Assembly (NCBI GenBank): GCA_000023405.1
Contig: CP001643.1
Location: 3,472,001-3,536,000, forward strand
DNA: 64,000 bases
DNA from: Brachybacterium faecium DSM 4810
GTDB taxonomy: Bacteria > Actinomycetota > Actinomycetes > Actinomycetales > Dermabacteraceae
Reading direction: 5' to 3'
The position numbers and the translations under genes were made by a program. Position 1 is the stretch's first letter. Every line of letters begins with the position of its first letter. The notes below the pieces were generated by a model. It did no database searches, was not told where the DNA came from, and saw only the letters and a program-made list of their open reading frames with translations. This document shows positions 1 to 9,792 of the stretch, piece after piece.

Positions 1-1359
1 CCACAGCACCACGAGGTGGCCCACGTGCACCGGGATGCGGGTGGCGAGGACCGAGGGGACCAGCGCCGAGAAGAACACGATCTGGGAGACGGCGGTGACG
101 CCCACGGTGAAGCGCAGCACCTCCGACTCGTGGCCGGAGACGACGGTGGCGGGCAGGAACATCTCGGCGATGCCGACGGCGACCGCCTTGCCGGCCAGCG
201 CCGGATCGGGCAGCTGCACGAGATACGCGACCGGCACGAACAGCCAGCCGACCAGGTCGAACACGGGCGTGTAGGTGGCCAGCAGCAGTCCGGCCAGACC
301 GATCGACAGGATCGAGGGGACGATCGCGGCGGCCATCAGCACGCCGTCCTTGAAGGTCTCCCAGCTGCCGCGCACCACGCCCGGGGCGATGGCCAGCGCA
401 CGCATCGCCTCGTCCCAGGCCTGAGCCACGCGGCTGCCGCGCGAGACCGGCTCGGGCAGGTGCTCGACCCCCTCGAAGGGCACCTCCGGCACGCGGCTCA
501 GCGGCGGGATCCGCACCGTGATCGCGGTGACCGCGAAGGTGATGACCAGGGTGAGGAAGAAGTACAGCGTCCAGTGGTGCATGAGGTCGAGCGTGCTGGC
601 CACGATCACCATGAAGGTCGCGGAGACGGTGGAGAAGCCGGTCGCGATGATCGCGGCCTCCTTCCCGGTGTACCGGCCCTCGCGGTAGACGCGGTCGGTG
701 ATCAGCAGCGCGAGGGAGTAGGAGCCGACGAACGAGGCGACGGCGTCGACGGCGGCCCGGCCGGGGACCTTCCACACCGGGCGCATGATCGGCTGCACGA
801 GCACGCCGATGAACTCCATCAGCCCGTAGTTGATCAGCAGGGCGAGGAACACGGCGCCGACGGGGACGATCAGGCCCACCGGGATCCCGAGCTTCTCCCA
901 CAGGAAGGGGCCGATGTCCGGGTTGGCGAGCGGTCCCGGGTAGTAGCCGAGCGCCGCGCACACCGCGACGCCGAGGCCGACGATGTTCGCGAGCGCGAAA
1001 CCGGTGCGCACCGGTCCGCGGCGCCAGGAGCCGGTGGCGAAGGGGCGCACGGTGCCGAGCAGCACCAGGGCCACCACCACCCACGGCACCGCGGGCCCCA
1101 GCACGGCCATCACGGCGGTCAGGGCGTGGTCGACGAGGATCGTGGAGTCCCCGCCGATGTCGACGGTGACGAAGAACATCGCCAGGCCCATGGCGCTGTA
1201 GACGACGAAGCGCCAGCGGCGCGGCGGGATCGTCCGCTCCGTGCCGTCGGCGCAGATCACGGAGCGGGCGCGGCCGGCGGCGGAGTCGTCGAAGAGCCGC
1301 CGCTCGGGCCTCGAGCCGTCGCCGGCCGGGTCGTTCACTGCATCGGACGTCGTCATCAT
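1..1359 (-). CDS. YjiH-type nucleoside-recognition/Gate-domain membrane permease, C-terminus cut by window edge
   Basis: An open frame runs from an ATGATG start at 1359 to the left edge without a stop, giving about 453 residues in view. The start follows an AGGAGA ribosome site by 7-8 bases. After a polar N-terminus of about 55 residues come repeated hydrophobic helices and the phrase YGLMEFIGVLVQPIMRPVW, typical of the YjiH/nucleoside-recognition (Gate) family. It lies 16 bases after hutI in the same direction, so it is probably the last visible gene of the hut operon. Members of this family often sit beside hut genes and are presumed histidine or urocanate permeases; transport specificity here is inference. 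Family and partial status are secure, substrate is not. Confidence 0.8.
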   Translation of the reverse strand, partial: MMTTSDAVNDPAGDGSRPERRLFDDSAAGRARSVICADGTERTIPPRRWRFVVYSAMGLAMFFVTVDIGGDSTILVDHALTAVMAVLGPAVPWVVVALVLLGTVRPFATGSWRRGPVRTGFALANIVGLGVAVCAALGYYPGPLANPDIGPFLWEKLGIPVGLIVPVGAVFLALLINYGLMEFIGVLVQPIMRPVWKVPGRAAVDAVASFVGSYSLALLITDRVYREGRYTGKEAAIIATGFSTVSATFMVIVASTLDLMHHWTLYFFLTLVITFAVTAITVRIPPLSRVPEVPFEGVEHLPEPVSRGSRVAQAWDEAMRALAIAPGVVRGSWETFKDGVLMAAAIVPSILSIGLAGLLLATYTPVFDLVGWLFVPVAYLVQLPDPALAGKAVAVGIAEMFLPATVVSGHESEVLRFTVGVTAVSQIVFFSALVPSVLATRIPVHVGHLVVLW

Positions 1360-1375
1360 CGACGGTCTCCTCTGG

Positions 1376-2740
1376 TCAGGACTGCGAGGTCGGGGCCTGC
1401 GGGATGCCGTGCCTCCACACGCGGTGGGTGAGCGGCATGCCGGGCCGGTAGGCGAGGTGGATCGCGGCGGGGGCGTCGAGCACGTGCAGATCGGCGCGGG
1501 CGCCGACCCCGAGGTGGCCGACGTCGGTGCGGCGCAGCGCGAGCGCCCCGCCGCGGGTGGCGGCGCGGAGCGCCTCGGCGAGCGAGAGGTGCATCTGCAG
1601 CACCGCGGTGGTGACGCAGAAGGTCATCGCGCTGGTGTAGCTGGTGCCGGGGTTGCAGTTGCTGGCGATCGCGAGCATCGCGCCGGCGTCCAGCAGCTGC
1701 CGGGCGGGGGCCAGGGGTGCGCGGGTGGAGAGGTCGCAGGCCGGCAGCGCGGTCGCGACCGTCGGCCCGGCGCCCACGGCGAGCCGGCCCGGGCCGTCGC
1801 CGGGCGCGGTGGGGCGGGAGGCGGTCGCGGCGAGCGCGTCGACGTCGGCCGGGCCGAGGTGGTTCACGTGGTCCACGCTCGCGGCCCCGAGCTCGGCGGC
1901 GAGCGCGACGCCGCCGCTGCGGCCGAGCTGGTTGCCGTGCACCCGCAGCCCGAGGCCGGCCGCGGCGCCGGCGCGCAGCACCCGGGCGGACTGGGCGGGG
2001 TCGAAGGCGCCCTCCTCGCAGAACACGTCGATCCAGCGCACGTGCGGGGCGACGGCGGCGAGCATCTCCCCGGAGACCAGCTCGACGTACTCCTCGGCGC
2101 CCGGGCGGCCGTCCCGGCCGTCGTACTCCCCGAGCACCAGGTGCGCGCCGAGGAAGGTCGCCTCGTCGAGCTCCCCCGCCGTGACCAGGGAGGAGGCGAG
2201 CTCGGCGGCGCGGAGCTCGTCCGCGATGGTGAGCCCGTAGCCGGTCTTGGTCTCCAGGCAGGTGGTGCCGCCGGCGACCGCTTCCGCGATCCGTCCCCGC
2301 ACCAGGGTGCGCAGGCGCTCGTCGGAGGCGGAGCGGGTGGCGTCGGTGGTGACGCCGATCCCGCCGGCGCTGTAGGACTGCCCGGCCATGCGGGCCTCGA
2401 ACTCGGCGGCGCGGTCGCCGTCGAAGACGAGGTGGCTGTGGGAGTCGACCCAGCCGGGCAGCACGGCGCGACCGCCGAGGTCCTCGGCGGCGTCGGCGGG
2501 AGGCGCCTCGGAGGCCGGGCCGGTCCAGGCGATCCTGCCGTCCTCGATCACCAGGGCGGCGTCGCGCAGCACCTGGTCGCCGGTGACCTCTCCGGGGCGG
2601 GCGGGATCGTCGAGGGCGGGGTCGAGGGTCCACAGCTCGGAGATGCCGGTGAGCAGCGTCGATGCTCCCGCGGGGCGGGCCGCGGAACCTCCGTCGGCGG
2701 GACGGACGGGGCGGGCGGGGTGGGCGGGGGTGTTCGTCAT
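1376..2740 (-). CDS. hutI: Imidazolonepropionase HutI
   Basis: Third step of histidine degradation: hydrolysis of 4-imidazolone-5-propanoate to N-formimino-L-glutamate by a cytoplasmic metal-dependent amidohydrolase. The 454-residue product has the metal motif [11 protein letters not shown] (H101, H103), followed by [10 protein letters not shown] and [10 protein letters not shown], all characteristic of HutI. It is longer than the usual roughly 400 residues because of an Ala/Pro-rich N-terminal extension of about 25 residues and an Ala/Pro/Gly-rich insertion before the C-terminal quarter. The ATG at 2740 overlaps the hutU stop in an ATGA junction, which fixes the start and indicates translational coupling. 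Confidence 0.95.
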   Translation of the reverse strand: MTNTPAHPARPVRPADGGSAARPAGASTLLTGISELWTLDPALDDPARPGEVTGDQVLRDAALVIEDGRIAWTGPASEAPPADAAEDLGGRAVLPGWVDSHSHLVFDGDRAAEFEARMAGQSYSAGGIGVTTDATRSASDERLRTLVRGRIAEAVAGGTTCLETKTGYGLTIADELRAAELASSLVTAGELDEATFLGAHLVLGEYDGRDGRPGAEEYVELVSGEMLAAVAPHVRWIDVFCEEGAFDPAQSARVLRAGAAAGLGLRVHGNQLGRSGGVALAAELGAASVDHVNHLGPADVDALAATASRPTAPGDGPGRLAVGAGPTVATALPACDLSTRAPLAPARQLLDAGAMLAIASNCNPGTSYTSAMTFCVTTAVLQMHLSLAEALRAATRGGALALRRTDVGHLGVGARADLHVLDAPAAIHLAYRPGMPLTHRVWRHGIPQAPTSQS

Positions 2741-4425
2741 GGTCGGTCCCGCCGCACCGGGGTCATCGGCACCCGCACGCCGCGCTCGTGGGCGACCTCG
2801 TCGGCGCGCGCGTAGCCGGCGTCCACGTGGCGGATCACGCCCATCGCGGGGTCGTTGGTGAGCAGCCGCTCGAGCTTCTGGCGAGCCAGCTCGGTGCCGT
2901 CGGCCACGCCCACCTGGCCGGCGTGGATCGAGCGGCCGATGCCCACCCCGCCGCCGTGGTGGATCGAGACCCAGGTGGCTCCCGAGCTGGTGGAGGTCAG
3001 GGCGTTCAACAGCGGCCAGTCGGCGATCGCGTCGGAGCCGTCCAGCATCGCCTCGGTCTCTCGGTACGGGGAGGCGACGGAGCCGGAGTCGAGGTGGTCG
3101 CGGCCGATGACGATCGGTGCCTTCACCTTTCCGTCGCGCACCAGGTCGTTGAAGAGCATGCCGGCCTTGTGCCGCTCGCCGTAGCCGAGCCAGCAGATGC
3201 GCGCGGGCAGGCCCTCGAACTCGACGAACTCGCCTGCGGCGTCGAGCCAGCGGTGCAGGTGCTCGTTCTCGGGGAACAGCTCCTTGAGCGCCGCGTCGGT
3301 GACGGCGATGTCCTCGGGGTCGCCGGAGAGGGCCACCCAGCGGAAGGGGCCCAGGCCCTCGCAGAACAGGGGCCGGATGTAGGCGGGCACGAAGCCGGGG
3401 AAGGCGAAGGCGCGGTCGTAGCCGGCGTGGCGGGCCTCGTCGCGGATCGAGTTGCCGTAGTCGAACACCTCGGCGCCGGCATCCTGGAACTCGACCATCG
3501 CCTGCACCTGGCGGGCCATCGCCTCGCGGGCCTTCTTCGTGAAGCCCTCCTCGTCGGCCGCGGCCTCGCGCTGCCAGTCCTCGACGGCGACCTCGGTGGG
3601 CAGGTAGCTCAGCGGGTCGTGGGCGGAGGTCTGGTCGGTGACCACGTCGATCGTGAGGTCTCCGGCCCGGTGCCGTGCGAGCAGGGCGGGGAACACCTCC
3701 GCGGCGTTGCCGACGATGCCGATCGAGAGCCCGCGCTTCTCGGCCTTGGCGGCGTTGGCGCGGGCGATCGCGTCCTCGAGGTCGTCGGCGACCTCGTGCA
3801 GGTAGCGCTTGGCGACGCGGCGCTCGAGGCGGGTGCGGTCCACGTCCACGATGAGGCACACCCCGTCGTTGAGGGTCACGGCCAGCGGCTGGGCGCCGCC
3901 CATGCCGCCGCAGCCGCCGGTGAGGGTGATGGTGCCGGCGAGGGTGCCCCCGAAGCGCTTCGTCGCCACGGCCGCGAAGGTCTCGAAGGTGCCCTGGAGG
4001 ATGCCCTGCGTGGCGATGTAGATCCAGGAGCCGGCCGTCATCTGGCCGTACATCATCAGGCCCTCGGCCTCGAGCTTGCGGAACTCGGGCCAGGTGGCCC
4101 AGTCGCCCACCAGGTTGGAGTTCGCCAGCAACACGCGCGGCGCCCACTCGTGGGTGCGCAGCACGCCGACGGGCTTGCCGGACTGGACCAGCAGCGTCTC
4201 ATCGGCCTCGAGGTCCTTCAGGGTGTCGACGATCGCGTCGAAGGCCTCCCAGGAGCGGGCGGCGCGGCCGGTGCCGCCGTAGACGACCAGGTCGTCGGGG
4301 CGTTCGGCGACCTCGGGATCGAGGTTGTTCATGAGCATCCGCAGCGGCGCCTCGGTCTGCCAGGACTTCGCGCTGAGGCTGGTGCCGCGGGCGGCACGGA
4401 CGGGACGGGCTCCGGGGAGGGACAT
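2737..4425 (-). CDS. hutU: Urocanate hydratase HutU
   Basis: Second step of histidine degradation: NAD-dependent hydration of urocanate to imidazolonepropionate. The 562-residue protein carries [25 protein letters not shown] (NAD site) and the urocanase signature region [19 protein letters not shown], and is of normal family length (about 555). I chose the ATG at 4425 (MSLPGARPV), which has a GCAGGAG ribosome site, over an upstream in-frame ATG at 4476 that has none. It overlaps hutI by four bases and follows the iclR stop by 115 bases, a gap holding two dyads that could be operators. HutH is absent from the window. Confidence 0.97.
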   Translation of the reverse strand: MSLPGARPVRAARGTSLSAKSWQTEAPLRMLMNNLDPEVAERPDDLVVYGGTGRAARSWEAFDAIVDTLKDLEADETLLVQSGKPVGVLRTHEWAPRVLLANSNLVGDWATWPEFRKLEAEGLMMYGQMTAGSWIYIATQGILQGTFETFAAVATKRFGGTLAGTITLTGGCGGMGGAQPLAVTLNDGVCLIVDVDRTRLERRVAKRYLHEVADDLEDAIARANAAKAEKRGLSIGIVGNAAEVFPALLARHRAGDLTIDVVTDQTSAHDPLSYLPTEVAVEDWQREAAADEEGFTKKAREAMARQVQAMVEFQDAGAEVFDYGNSIRDEARHAGYDRAFAFPGFVPAYIRPLFCEGLGPFRWVALSGDPEDIAVTDAALKELFPENEHLHRWLDAAGEFVEFEGLPARICWLGYGERHKAGMLFNDLVRDGKVKAPIVIGRDHLDSGSVASPYRETEAMLDGSDAIADWPLLNALTSTSSGATWVSIHHGGGVGIGRSIHAGQVGVADGTELARQKLERLLTNDPAMGVIRHVDAGYARADEVAHERGVRVPMTPVRRDRP

Positions 4426-4447
4426 CTTCGGCTCCTGCGGTCGGGGG

Positions 4448-4530
4448 CTGTCTCGGTGTTCCCGACAGCTCACCACCGCTGACGAGGCGGGTCGAGGGCT
4501 TCCCCGCCGGTTCTGTCCGGTATCCCGGAC
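4448..4530. promoter_or_regulatory. Two inverted repeats between iclR and hutU (candidate hut operators)
   Basis: GTCCGG-TATC-CCGGAC occupies 4515-4530 as a perfect 6-bp-arm dyad. CTGTC...GACAG occupies 4448-4468 with an 11-base centre. Both lie in the 115-base gap upstream of hutU, where an IclR-family dimer could act. The first could also be a weak hairpin at the end of iclR. Dyads are seen; regulatory function is inferred. Confidence 0.35.
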
Positions 4531-4540
4531 GCCCCGGGGC

Positions 4541-5359
4541 TCACGCGCCGCGCAGCCGTCGGGCGGTCGCCCGCTGCTGGACCCGGCTGAGCCGGACCAC
4601 CCACGGGGCCAGGCGGGCGGCGAGTCCCGGCACGAGGTCGAAGGCCCGGGCCTGCACGCCCCGCCAGCGGGGCACGGAGGTCACGGCGCGGGGGCGCCCG
4701 AGGATGCGCAGCGCCCGCTCGGCGATCTGTTCGGGCTGCAGCAGCACCCCGGAGAAGGACATCGAGGCGCCGGGCTCCTCGAGCTTGTCGAACAGCATCG
4801 GGGTCCACATCCCGTCGGGGCACAGGCAGCTGACGTGCACGTCCTTCTCCCCGGCCAGCCGCAGATCGGTGTCCTCCCGGGTGCCGAACAGGGCCCGCAG
4901 CTGGGCGGGAGGGAGCTCGGCGAGGATCGCGCGGCCGCTCGCGGTGAGGTGGGCGGAGATCCGCACGCCGACGTCGGTGACCAGGCTGGGCCGGTTCCGG
5001 GCCCGCTCCTCGACGACGTAGAGCACGTCGCGGCCGTGCAGCACCGCGAGATGCCCCGATTCGCCGACGTCGTCGACCATCGTCTCGATGACCCGTCGGC
5101 CGAACCGTGCCAGCGGCTCCTGGCGCAGATAGGCGCCGGAGAGCTCCTGCGCCGCGGGCCCCAGCCCGTACAGGCGCTCCTCCCCCAGGTGCATCACGTA
5201 CCCGTGCCCGCTCAGGGTGGCCAGCAGGTCGTAGGTGGTCGAGCGGGCCAGGCCGAGCTGCTGCGCGATCCGGGCCGCGGCGATCGGGGCCCGCTGCGCG
5301 GCGAGGAAGGTGAGCACACGCAGCGTCGCGTCCGCCGCCGGCACTTTCGGGGTGGTCAT
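4541..5359 (-). CDS. IclR-family transcriptional regulator, probable hut regulator
   Basis: A 272-residue DNA-binding regulator. An N-terminal winged helix-turn-helix (about residues 22-45, [19 protein letters not shown]) is followed by an IclR effector domain containing [19 protein letters not shown] and a late LILG-type segment. Start ATG at 5359 ([10 protein letters not shown]) gives the normal IclR length; longer in-frame starts would add low-complexity residues. It is upstream of hutU on the same strand and divergent from hutG across 106 bases, so it sits between the two halves of the pathway. Control of hut genes by urocanate or a later intermediate is inferred from position only. Confidence 0.85.
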   Translation of the reverse strand: MTTPKVPAADATLRVLTFLAAQRAPIAAARIAQQLGLARSTTYDLLATLSGHGYVMHLGEERLYGLGPAAQELSGAYLRQEPLARFGRRVIETMVDDVGESGHLAVLHGRDVLYVVEERARNRPSLVTDVGVRISAHLTASGRAILAELPPAQLRALFGTREDTDLRLAGEKDVHVSCLCPDGMWTPMLFDKLEEPGASMSFSGVLLQPEQIAERALRILGRPRAVTSVPRWRGVQARAFDLVPGLAARLAPWVVRLSRVQQRATARRLRGA

Positions 5360-5391
5360 GGTGAGGCCAGGATGCCATCGCCGGCGAGGCG

Positions 5392-5427
5392 CGGCGGGTG
5401 CCGTGACGGCGGCGGGTGCCATGATGG
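5392..5427. repeat. Tandem 18-bp direct repeat in the iclR-hutG divergent promoter region
   Basis: Two adjacent 18-bp copies (5392-5409 and 5410-5427), beginning CGGCGGGTGCC, agree at 16 of 18 positions. They fill the middle of the 106-base divergent region and end 26 bases before the hutG ribosome site. Tandem copies could bind two regulator dimers on nearly the same helix face; no binding evidence is available. Confidence 0.45.
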
Positions 5428-5465
5428 ACGCCTCCACCCCTCCGAGGCGCACACGAGGAGTCCCG

Positions 5466-6455
5466 ATGACGCTCTCCCCCGGTGCCGGGTCCCCCTGGAC
5501 CGGACGGCACGACGGCGACGGCCCCGGCCATGCCCGCTGGCACCAGGCGGTGCAGCGGACCGACACTGCACCGGATCCGGCCGCCGCGCACGTGGCGCTG
5601 CTGGGGTTCTGCTCCGACGAGGGGGTGCGCCGCAATCGGGGCCGGGTCGGGGCGGCCGACGGGCCCGCCGCGCTGCGCCGTGCGCTCGCCCCGCTCGCGC
5701 TGCACGGGCCGCTCGCCCGCGGCGAGGTGGGTCTGCACGATCTGGGGGACGCCGAGACCGTCGGCGAGGATCTCGAGGGCGGGCAGGCCGCGGCGGCCGC
5801 CCTCACCGCTGCGGCGCTGGACCGCGCCGGGGCACGCCTGACGGTGGTGCTCGGGGGCGGGCACGAGACGGCCTGGTCCTCGTACCAGGGCCTCATGCGC
5901 TCCGGTCTCGGTCCGCGTGCCGGGCAGCGCTGGGGCGTGCTGAACCTCGACGCGCATTTCGATCTGCGCGAGGAGCCGCGGCCCAGCTCCGGCACCCCGT
6001 TCGCGCAGATGGCGGTCGCCGAGCAGGAGGCGGGCCGTGCGCTGCGCTACGCCGTGCTGGGGATCGCGGAGCCGTCGAACACGGGCGTGCTGTTCGAACG
6101 CGCCCGGGAGCTGGGCGTCACCTGGTGGACCGACGAGCAATGCCTCGCGGCCGGGACCGAGGGGATCACGCGCTTCGTCGAGCAGTTCGCCGCCGAGCTG
6201 GACGTCCTGTACCTCACCATCGACCTGGATGTGCTGCCGGCGGCGGTCGCCCCCGGGGTCTCGGCGCCGGCCGCCCACGGGGTGCCGCTGCCGCTGATCG
6301 CCGCCGCGGTGCGCGCGGCCGCCGCGAGCGGGACGCTCGCCCTGCTGGACGTGGTGGAGCTGAACCCGGGCCTGGACGTCGACGGCCGCACCGCCCGGGC
6401 CGCGGCCAGCCTCCTCGACGACGCGGTGCGCACCGTCTGCGGCGCCCGGCCCTGA
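5466..6455 (+). CDS. hutG: Formimidoylglutamase HutG (arginase/agmatinase family)
   Basis: Last step of the four-step histidine route: manganese-dependent hydrolysis of N-formimino-L-glutamate to glutamate and formamide. The 329-residue product has the three ureohydrolase metal motifs: GGGHETA (H133), DAHFD (D162, H164, D166) and TIDLDVLP (D253, D255). All metal-ligand positions are present. Start ATG 5466 (MTLSPGAG) follows a GAGGAG ribosome site. The gene is divergent from iclR. Context with hutU and hutI supports HutG over agmatinase or proclavaminate hydrolase. The coding end is followed by a 7-bp-stem hairpin. Confidence 0.93.
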   Translation: MTLSPGAGSPWTGRHDGDGPGHARWHQAVQRTDTAPDPAAAHVALLGFCSDEGVRRNRGRVGAADGPAALRRALAPLALHGPLARGEVGLHDLGDAETVGEDLEGGQAAAAALTAAALDRAGARLTVVLGGGHETAWSSYQGLMRSGLGPRAGQRWGVLNLDAHFDLREEPRPSSGTPFAQMAVAEQEAGRALRYAVLGIAEPSNTGVLFERARELGVTWWTDEQCLAAGTEGITRFVEQFAAELDVLYLTIDLDVLPAAVAPGVSAPAAHGVPLPLIAAAVRAAAASGTLALLDVVELNPGLDVDGRTARAAASLLDDAVRTVCGARP

Positions 6456-6467
6456 CCTGCGCCGACT

Positions 6468-6487
6468 CCGGCGGCGTGGTCCGCCGG
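6468..6487. terminator. Bidirectional hairpin between hutG and the TauE permease gene
   Basis: CCGGCGG-cgtggt-CCGCCGG, a perfect 7-bp GC stem with a 6-base loop, fills the 40-base gap between two convergent genes. No T-tract is present, as usual for high-GC actinobacteria. Confidence 0.55.
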
Positions 6488-6495
6488 GGAGCCGG

Positions 6496-7416
6496 TCATC
6501 CGGTGAGGGTCTGCACCAGGGTCACGGCCGCGACCCCGCCGAGCAGCGCCGAGAACGCCAGGGTGAGGGTGGAGGGCCGTGCCCTGGCGGACAGCGGCCC
6601 GCCGAGCATGCCGCCCGCTGCGGAGCCCGCGGCGAAGACCAGCGTGGTCACCCAGTCGATCTGCACCTCGGTGCCGATCCGGGCCAGCAGGCTCGCGGCG
6701 GTTGCGATCACCATGACCAGCAGGCTGGTGCCCGAGGCGCGGCGCATCGCCAGGCCCAGCGCGATCACCAGCATCGGCACCACGATGAATCCGCCGCCCA
6801 CCCCGAAGAAGCCGGTGAGGAAGCCGGTGAGCGTGGCCGCGGCGATCACCAGCGGCAGGCGCGGCGAGGCCGGGCGGAGGGGGGTCAGCGGCAGCTCGGC
6901 CTCGCCGTGGTGGCGGCGCACCCCGTCGGCCGCATCGACCATGTCGGGCCCGGGCTGGTCGAGCACGGGGTCGTCGTGCGTGGCCACGGGCTCCTCGCTC
7001 TGTGCGGCCGCGGCCCCGTGCGCGGCCGCCTCGGCCCGCTCCTCCGTGCGGGTGCGCAGGCCGCGGCGCAGCATCGCGACGGCCACGGCCACCAGCATCA
7101 CCCCGAACAGGGTGAGCAGGATGTGGGCGGGCACCAGCGCGGAGAGCCGGGAGCCCAGCACCGCGCCCACCACGGAGACCCCGGCGAACACCAGCCCGTT
7201 GCGCCAGTCCACGTTCCCGTGGCGGGCATGGTGCGGAAGGCTCGCGAGCGCCGTGATCAGCACGATGATCAGGCTCGAGGCGGTCGCGGAGTGCGCGGGC
7301 ATGCCGAGCAGGAACACCAGCACGGGCACCGCGAGGATGCCGCCGCCCGCGCCGAGCGCCCCCACCACGATCCCCACGCCCACACCGACGACGACGGCGA
7401 GCAGCGCAAGTTCCAT
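6496..7416 (-). CDS. TauE/SafE (DUF81) family membrane permease
   Basis: A 306-residue integral membrane protein with two homologous halves, each starting with a glycine-rich loop: VGALGAGGGILAVPVLV near residue 20 and TGFFGVGGGFIVVPMLV near residue 185. About eight helices are predicted, split by a charged His/Asp/Glu-rich cytoplasmic linker (about residues 105-165). The family exports or imports sulfur-containing anions such as sulfite or sulfoacetate; the substrate cannot be assigned here. Start ATG 7416 has GAAGGA eight bases upstream. It converges on hutG and is divergent from the kinase gene at 7666. Confidence 0.88.
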   Translation of the reverse strand: MELALLAVVVGVGVGIVVGALGAGGGILAVPVLVFLLGMPAHSATASSLIIVLITALASLPHHARHGNVDWRNGLVFAGVSVVGAVLGSRLSALVPAHILLTLFGVMLVAVAVAMLRRGLRTRTEERAEAAAHGAAAAQSEEPVATHDDPVLDQPGPDMVDAADGVRRHHGEAELPLTPLRPASPRLPLVIAAATLTGFLTGFFGVGGGFIVVPMLVIALGLAMRRASGTSLLVMVIATAASLLARIGTEVQIDWVTTLVFAAGSAAGGMLGGPLSARARPSTLTLAFSALLGGVAAVTLVQTLTG

Positions 7417-7665
7417 GAGGTGGTGTCCTTCATCGGTGGCGGAGGGGCGATCCGGCAGGCGGCGCGGCCCGGCCGGGCGCGCACCCGGCCGACGCGGCGG
7501 CGCAGGGCGCCGGCCCATCGTATCGGCGGCCCCGGCGCGGGCGGACCCCGTCTCTGCGCCCGCGCATCGACCCCCGTTCGCGAGGCGGCGTGCGCAGGCG
7601 GGACGCGGCGGGCGGGGCATGCCGCCTGCTCGATAGGATCGAAAGCCCCCGCGACAGGAGCGACG
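7417..7665. other. Divergent intergenic region, no gene seen
   Basis: This 249-base very GC-rich region separates the TauE permease from the phosphotransferase. It must contain both promoters. A GATAGGATC stretch 25-35 bases before the kinase start is the only AT-richer element. No convincing operator or small gene was found. Confidence 0.5.
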
Positions 7666-8814
7666 ATGGCCCCCCACCAGAGCGAGCATCCCCCGGCGCT
7701 TCTGGATCCCGCCTCGCCCGCGATGGGCGAGCTGCTCGCCGAGGCCTGGCGCGCCGGCACCCTGGTGCTGCCCCTGCGCGACGAGACCTCCCCGGTGCGG
7801 CTGCCCGGCCTGCACCGCTCCGTGCTGCCGTCCTCGCTGTCGGGCCGGGCACGGGTGGCCCTCGCCGGGGTCGGCGAGCGCTTCGCCGCGTGGCGCGTGA
7901 TCCCGCAGGAGAACGCCCCGGTGATCGTCCGCATCCCCCACGTCGCCCCCGGCGAGCTGCACCAGGACCTCGCGCACGAGATCGCGGCCCTCACCCTGCT
8001 GCCCACCGAGGTGGGGCCCGCACCGATCGCCGTGCACGACGACGCCGCCAGCAGCCCGCTCGGCCATCCGTACGTGGTGACCACGGAGATGCCGGGCACC
8101 GCAGCCGCGCCGCCGGCCTGGACGGCGGCGCACCTGCGAGCCCATGCCGCGCACCTCGCCCGCCTCCACGCCGTCCCCGCACCGGGCCGCGGCCCGGTGA
8201 GCCTCGGCGAGGATCCGTGGGCGGCGGTGCCGGCCGGCCCCCAGCACCTGCTGCCCGAGGTCGAGGCGGAGGTCGCCGCCTGGCGGGCGGCGCACGGCGC
8301 CGTGATCCGGGAGCACGGCCTGTCCCCGCTGCTCGAGGCCGCGCTCGAGACGGTCGCAGCGGTGGAGGGACAGTTCGCGCAGCTGGAGGGTTTCGTCCTC
8401 GCCCACGGGGACCTGTGCGCGACGAACATCCTCTGGGACGGCCGCGACGAGACGACGGGCCTGCCGCGCGTGCAGTACATCGACTTCGAGTGGGCGCAGG
8501 GCGACGACCCCGCCCGCGACCTCGCGATCCTCGGCGGCGCCGTCCACGGCGGCCCCTGGTACGTGCCGCTGGCCGAGGACCAGGTGGGCGAGTTCGTCGC
8601 CGCCTATGTGCGGGCCCGCGGCGAGCAGAGCGAGGTGCCCGCCTCGGTGACCGACGTGCCGTCCCTGCGGGAACGGATGCGGGCGTGGACCGCGTACGAG
8701 CGCACCGCGATGCTGGTCCACGTCGCCTCCCGGGCCGCCACCCGCGCCTCGCACCGGCGGGTGCTGCCCGTGCTGCGCGGCACCCTCGCCGACGAGCTCG
8801 GCGTCCCCGCCTGA
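7666..8814 (+). CDS. Aminoglycoside phosphotransferase/choline kinase-family protein
   Basis: A 382-residue cytoplasmic kinase-fold protein. The catalytic loop HGDLCATNILWD (about residues 245-256) and the metal-binding segment YIDFEWAQGDDPARDLA are both intact. The N-terminal lobe has the expected beta-rich nucleotide-binding region. The substrate is unknown; relatives phosphorylate aminoglycosides, choline, homoserine, macrolides or maltose-like sugars. The start ATG at 7666 is preceded by ACAGGAG. A second kinase of the fructosamine-kinase branch follows 171 bases later on the same strand. Confidence 0.82.
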   Translation: MAPHQSEHPPALLDPASPAMGELLAEAWRAGTLVLPLRDETSPVRLPGLHRSVLPSSLSGRARVALAGVGERFAAWRVIPQENAPVIVRIPHVAPGELHQDLAHEIAALTLLPTEVGPAPIAVHDDAASSPLGHPYVVTTEMPGTAAAPPAWTAAHLRAHAAHLARLHAVPAPGRGPVSLGEDPWAAVPAGPQHLLPEVEAEVAAWRAAHGAVIREHGLSPLLEAALETVAAVEGQFAQLEGFVLAHGDLCATNILWDGRDETTGLPRVQYIDFEWAQGDDPARDLAILGGAVHGGPWYVPLAEDQVGEFVAAYVRARGEQSEVPASVTDVPSLRERMRAWTAYERTAMLVHVASRAATRASHRRVLPVLRGTLADELGVPA

Positions 8815-8833
8815 CCGCGCGCCCGCCCGGCGG

Positions 8834-8853
8834 CGACCCTGCCGCCGGCACCG
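8834..8853 (+). terminator. Hairpin downstream of the phosphotransferase gene
   Basis: GCCGGCA-ccgccc-TGCCGGC gives a 7-bp perfect stem about 20 bases after the stop codon. It probably separates this transcript from the following kinase. Confidence 0.45.
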
Positions 8854-8985
8854 CCCTGCCGGCATCGGATCCGTGCCCCGCGCAGCACTCGACGCGGGCA
8901 GGGCACGGGCCGGGTGAGGGCTTTCCTCGTGCCGCGCACCACCGCGGGTGGCGCGGAGGCCGCCGTCCGTGCATACGGTGGGCCC

Positions 8986-9774
8986 ATGAGTGACTTCGTG
9001 AAGAATGCTGAGAATGCCCCGAAGGGCTTCGTCGCGGCCGAGGCCGCCGGACTGCGCTGGCTCGCCGAACCGCAGGCAGTGCCCGTGGTCGAGGTGCTCA
9101 GCGAGGAGAAGGACTCGCTGCGCCTGGCGCGGCTGGAGTCCGTGCCGCCGACGGCGGAGGCCGCGCGCGCCCTGGGCGAGGGCCTCGCGCAGCTGCACGA
9201 CGCCGGCGCCCCGGGCTTCGGCTGGACCCCGGCCGAGGGCGCCTGGTTCGGTCCGCTCGAGAGCCCCTTCGCCGTCGAGAACACCTCGCGGGACGACTTC
9301 GGCCGCTACTGGGCCGACGACCGCCTGCGACCGCTGGCGGACGCGGTCACCCGCACCCTCGGCGCGGACGGGCACGACACCGTGGACGAGGCGATCGACA
9401 TCATCGCCGACGGCGCCTTCGACGGGGTCAGCGGGCAGGGGCAGGAGGAGCCCGCGCGGGTCCACGGCGACCTGTGGTCCGGGAACCTAATGTGGACGGC
9501 GGAGGGCGCGACCCTCATCGATCCCGCTGCCCACGGCGGGCACCGCCTCGAGGATCTCGCGATGCTGTCCCTGTTCGGGGCGCCGTTCCTCGAGGAGATC
9601 TTCGAGGGCTACGAGGCCGTCCATCCCCTGGCGGGCGACTGGCAGCAGGATCTGCCCGCCCATCTCTTCTTCGGCCTGCTCGCGCACGTGCGGATCTTCG
9701 GCGAGGCCTACGTGGACCAGACCATCGCGACCGCCGAGTCGATCATCGCGCGGGCCGACCAGCTGGGCTTCTGA
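8986..9774 (+). CDS. Fructosamine kinase/ketosamine-3-kinase family protein
   Basis: A 262-residue phosphotransferase-fold enzyme. HGDLWSGNLMW (catalytic loop), LIDPAAHGGHRLEDLAML and LFGAPFLEEIFEGYEAVHPL match the fructosamine/ketosamine kinase branch, whose members repair glycated proteins or free fructosamines. I start at ATG 8986 (MSDFVK) rather than the in-frame ATG at 8914: TACGGT at 8974-8979 ends six bases before 8986 and no ribosome site is present, the pattern of a leaderless transcript. The length agrees with the usual roughly 250-290 residues. A small dyad follows the stop before the convergent aztD gene. Confidence 0.88.
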   Translation: MSDFVKNAENAPKGFVAAEAAGLRWLAEPQAVPVVEVLSEEKDSLRLARLESVPPTAEAARALGEGLAQLHDAGAPGFGWTPAEGAWFGPLESPFAVENTSRDDFGRYWADDRLRPLADAVTRTLGADGHDTVDEAIDIIADGAFDGVSGQGQEEPARVHGDLWSGNLMWTAEGATLIDPAAHGGHRLEDLAMLSLFGAPFLEEIFEGYEAVHPLAGDWQQDLPAHLFFGLLAHVRIFGEAYVDQTIATAESIIARADQLGF

Positions 9775-9792
9775 GCGCTCGGGCCGCGAGGG

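Noticed and set aside
16-1431. Long plus-strand frame rich in Arg, Gly, His and Asp
   Set aside because: It is the antisense shadow of the YjiH-type permease and hutI; composition is typical of high-GC shadow frames and it has no recognisable domain.
1376-4147. A 923-residue minus-strand open frame that could look like a urocanase-HutI fusion
   Set aside because: Its first half is an out-of-frame reading of hutU. Only the second half from 2740 is a real protein, and the hutU stop/hutI start overlap is explicit.
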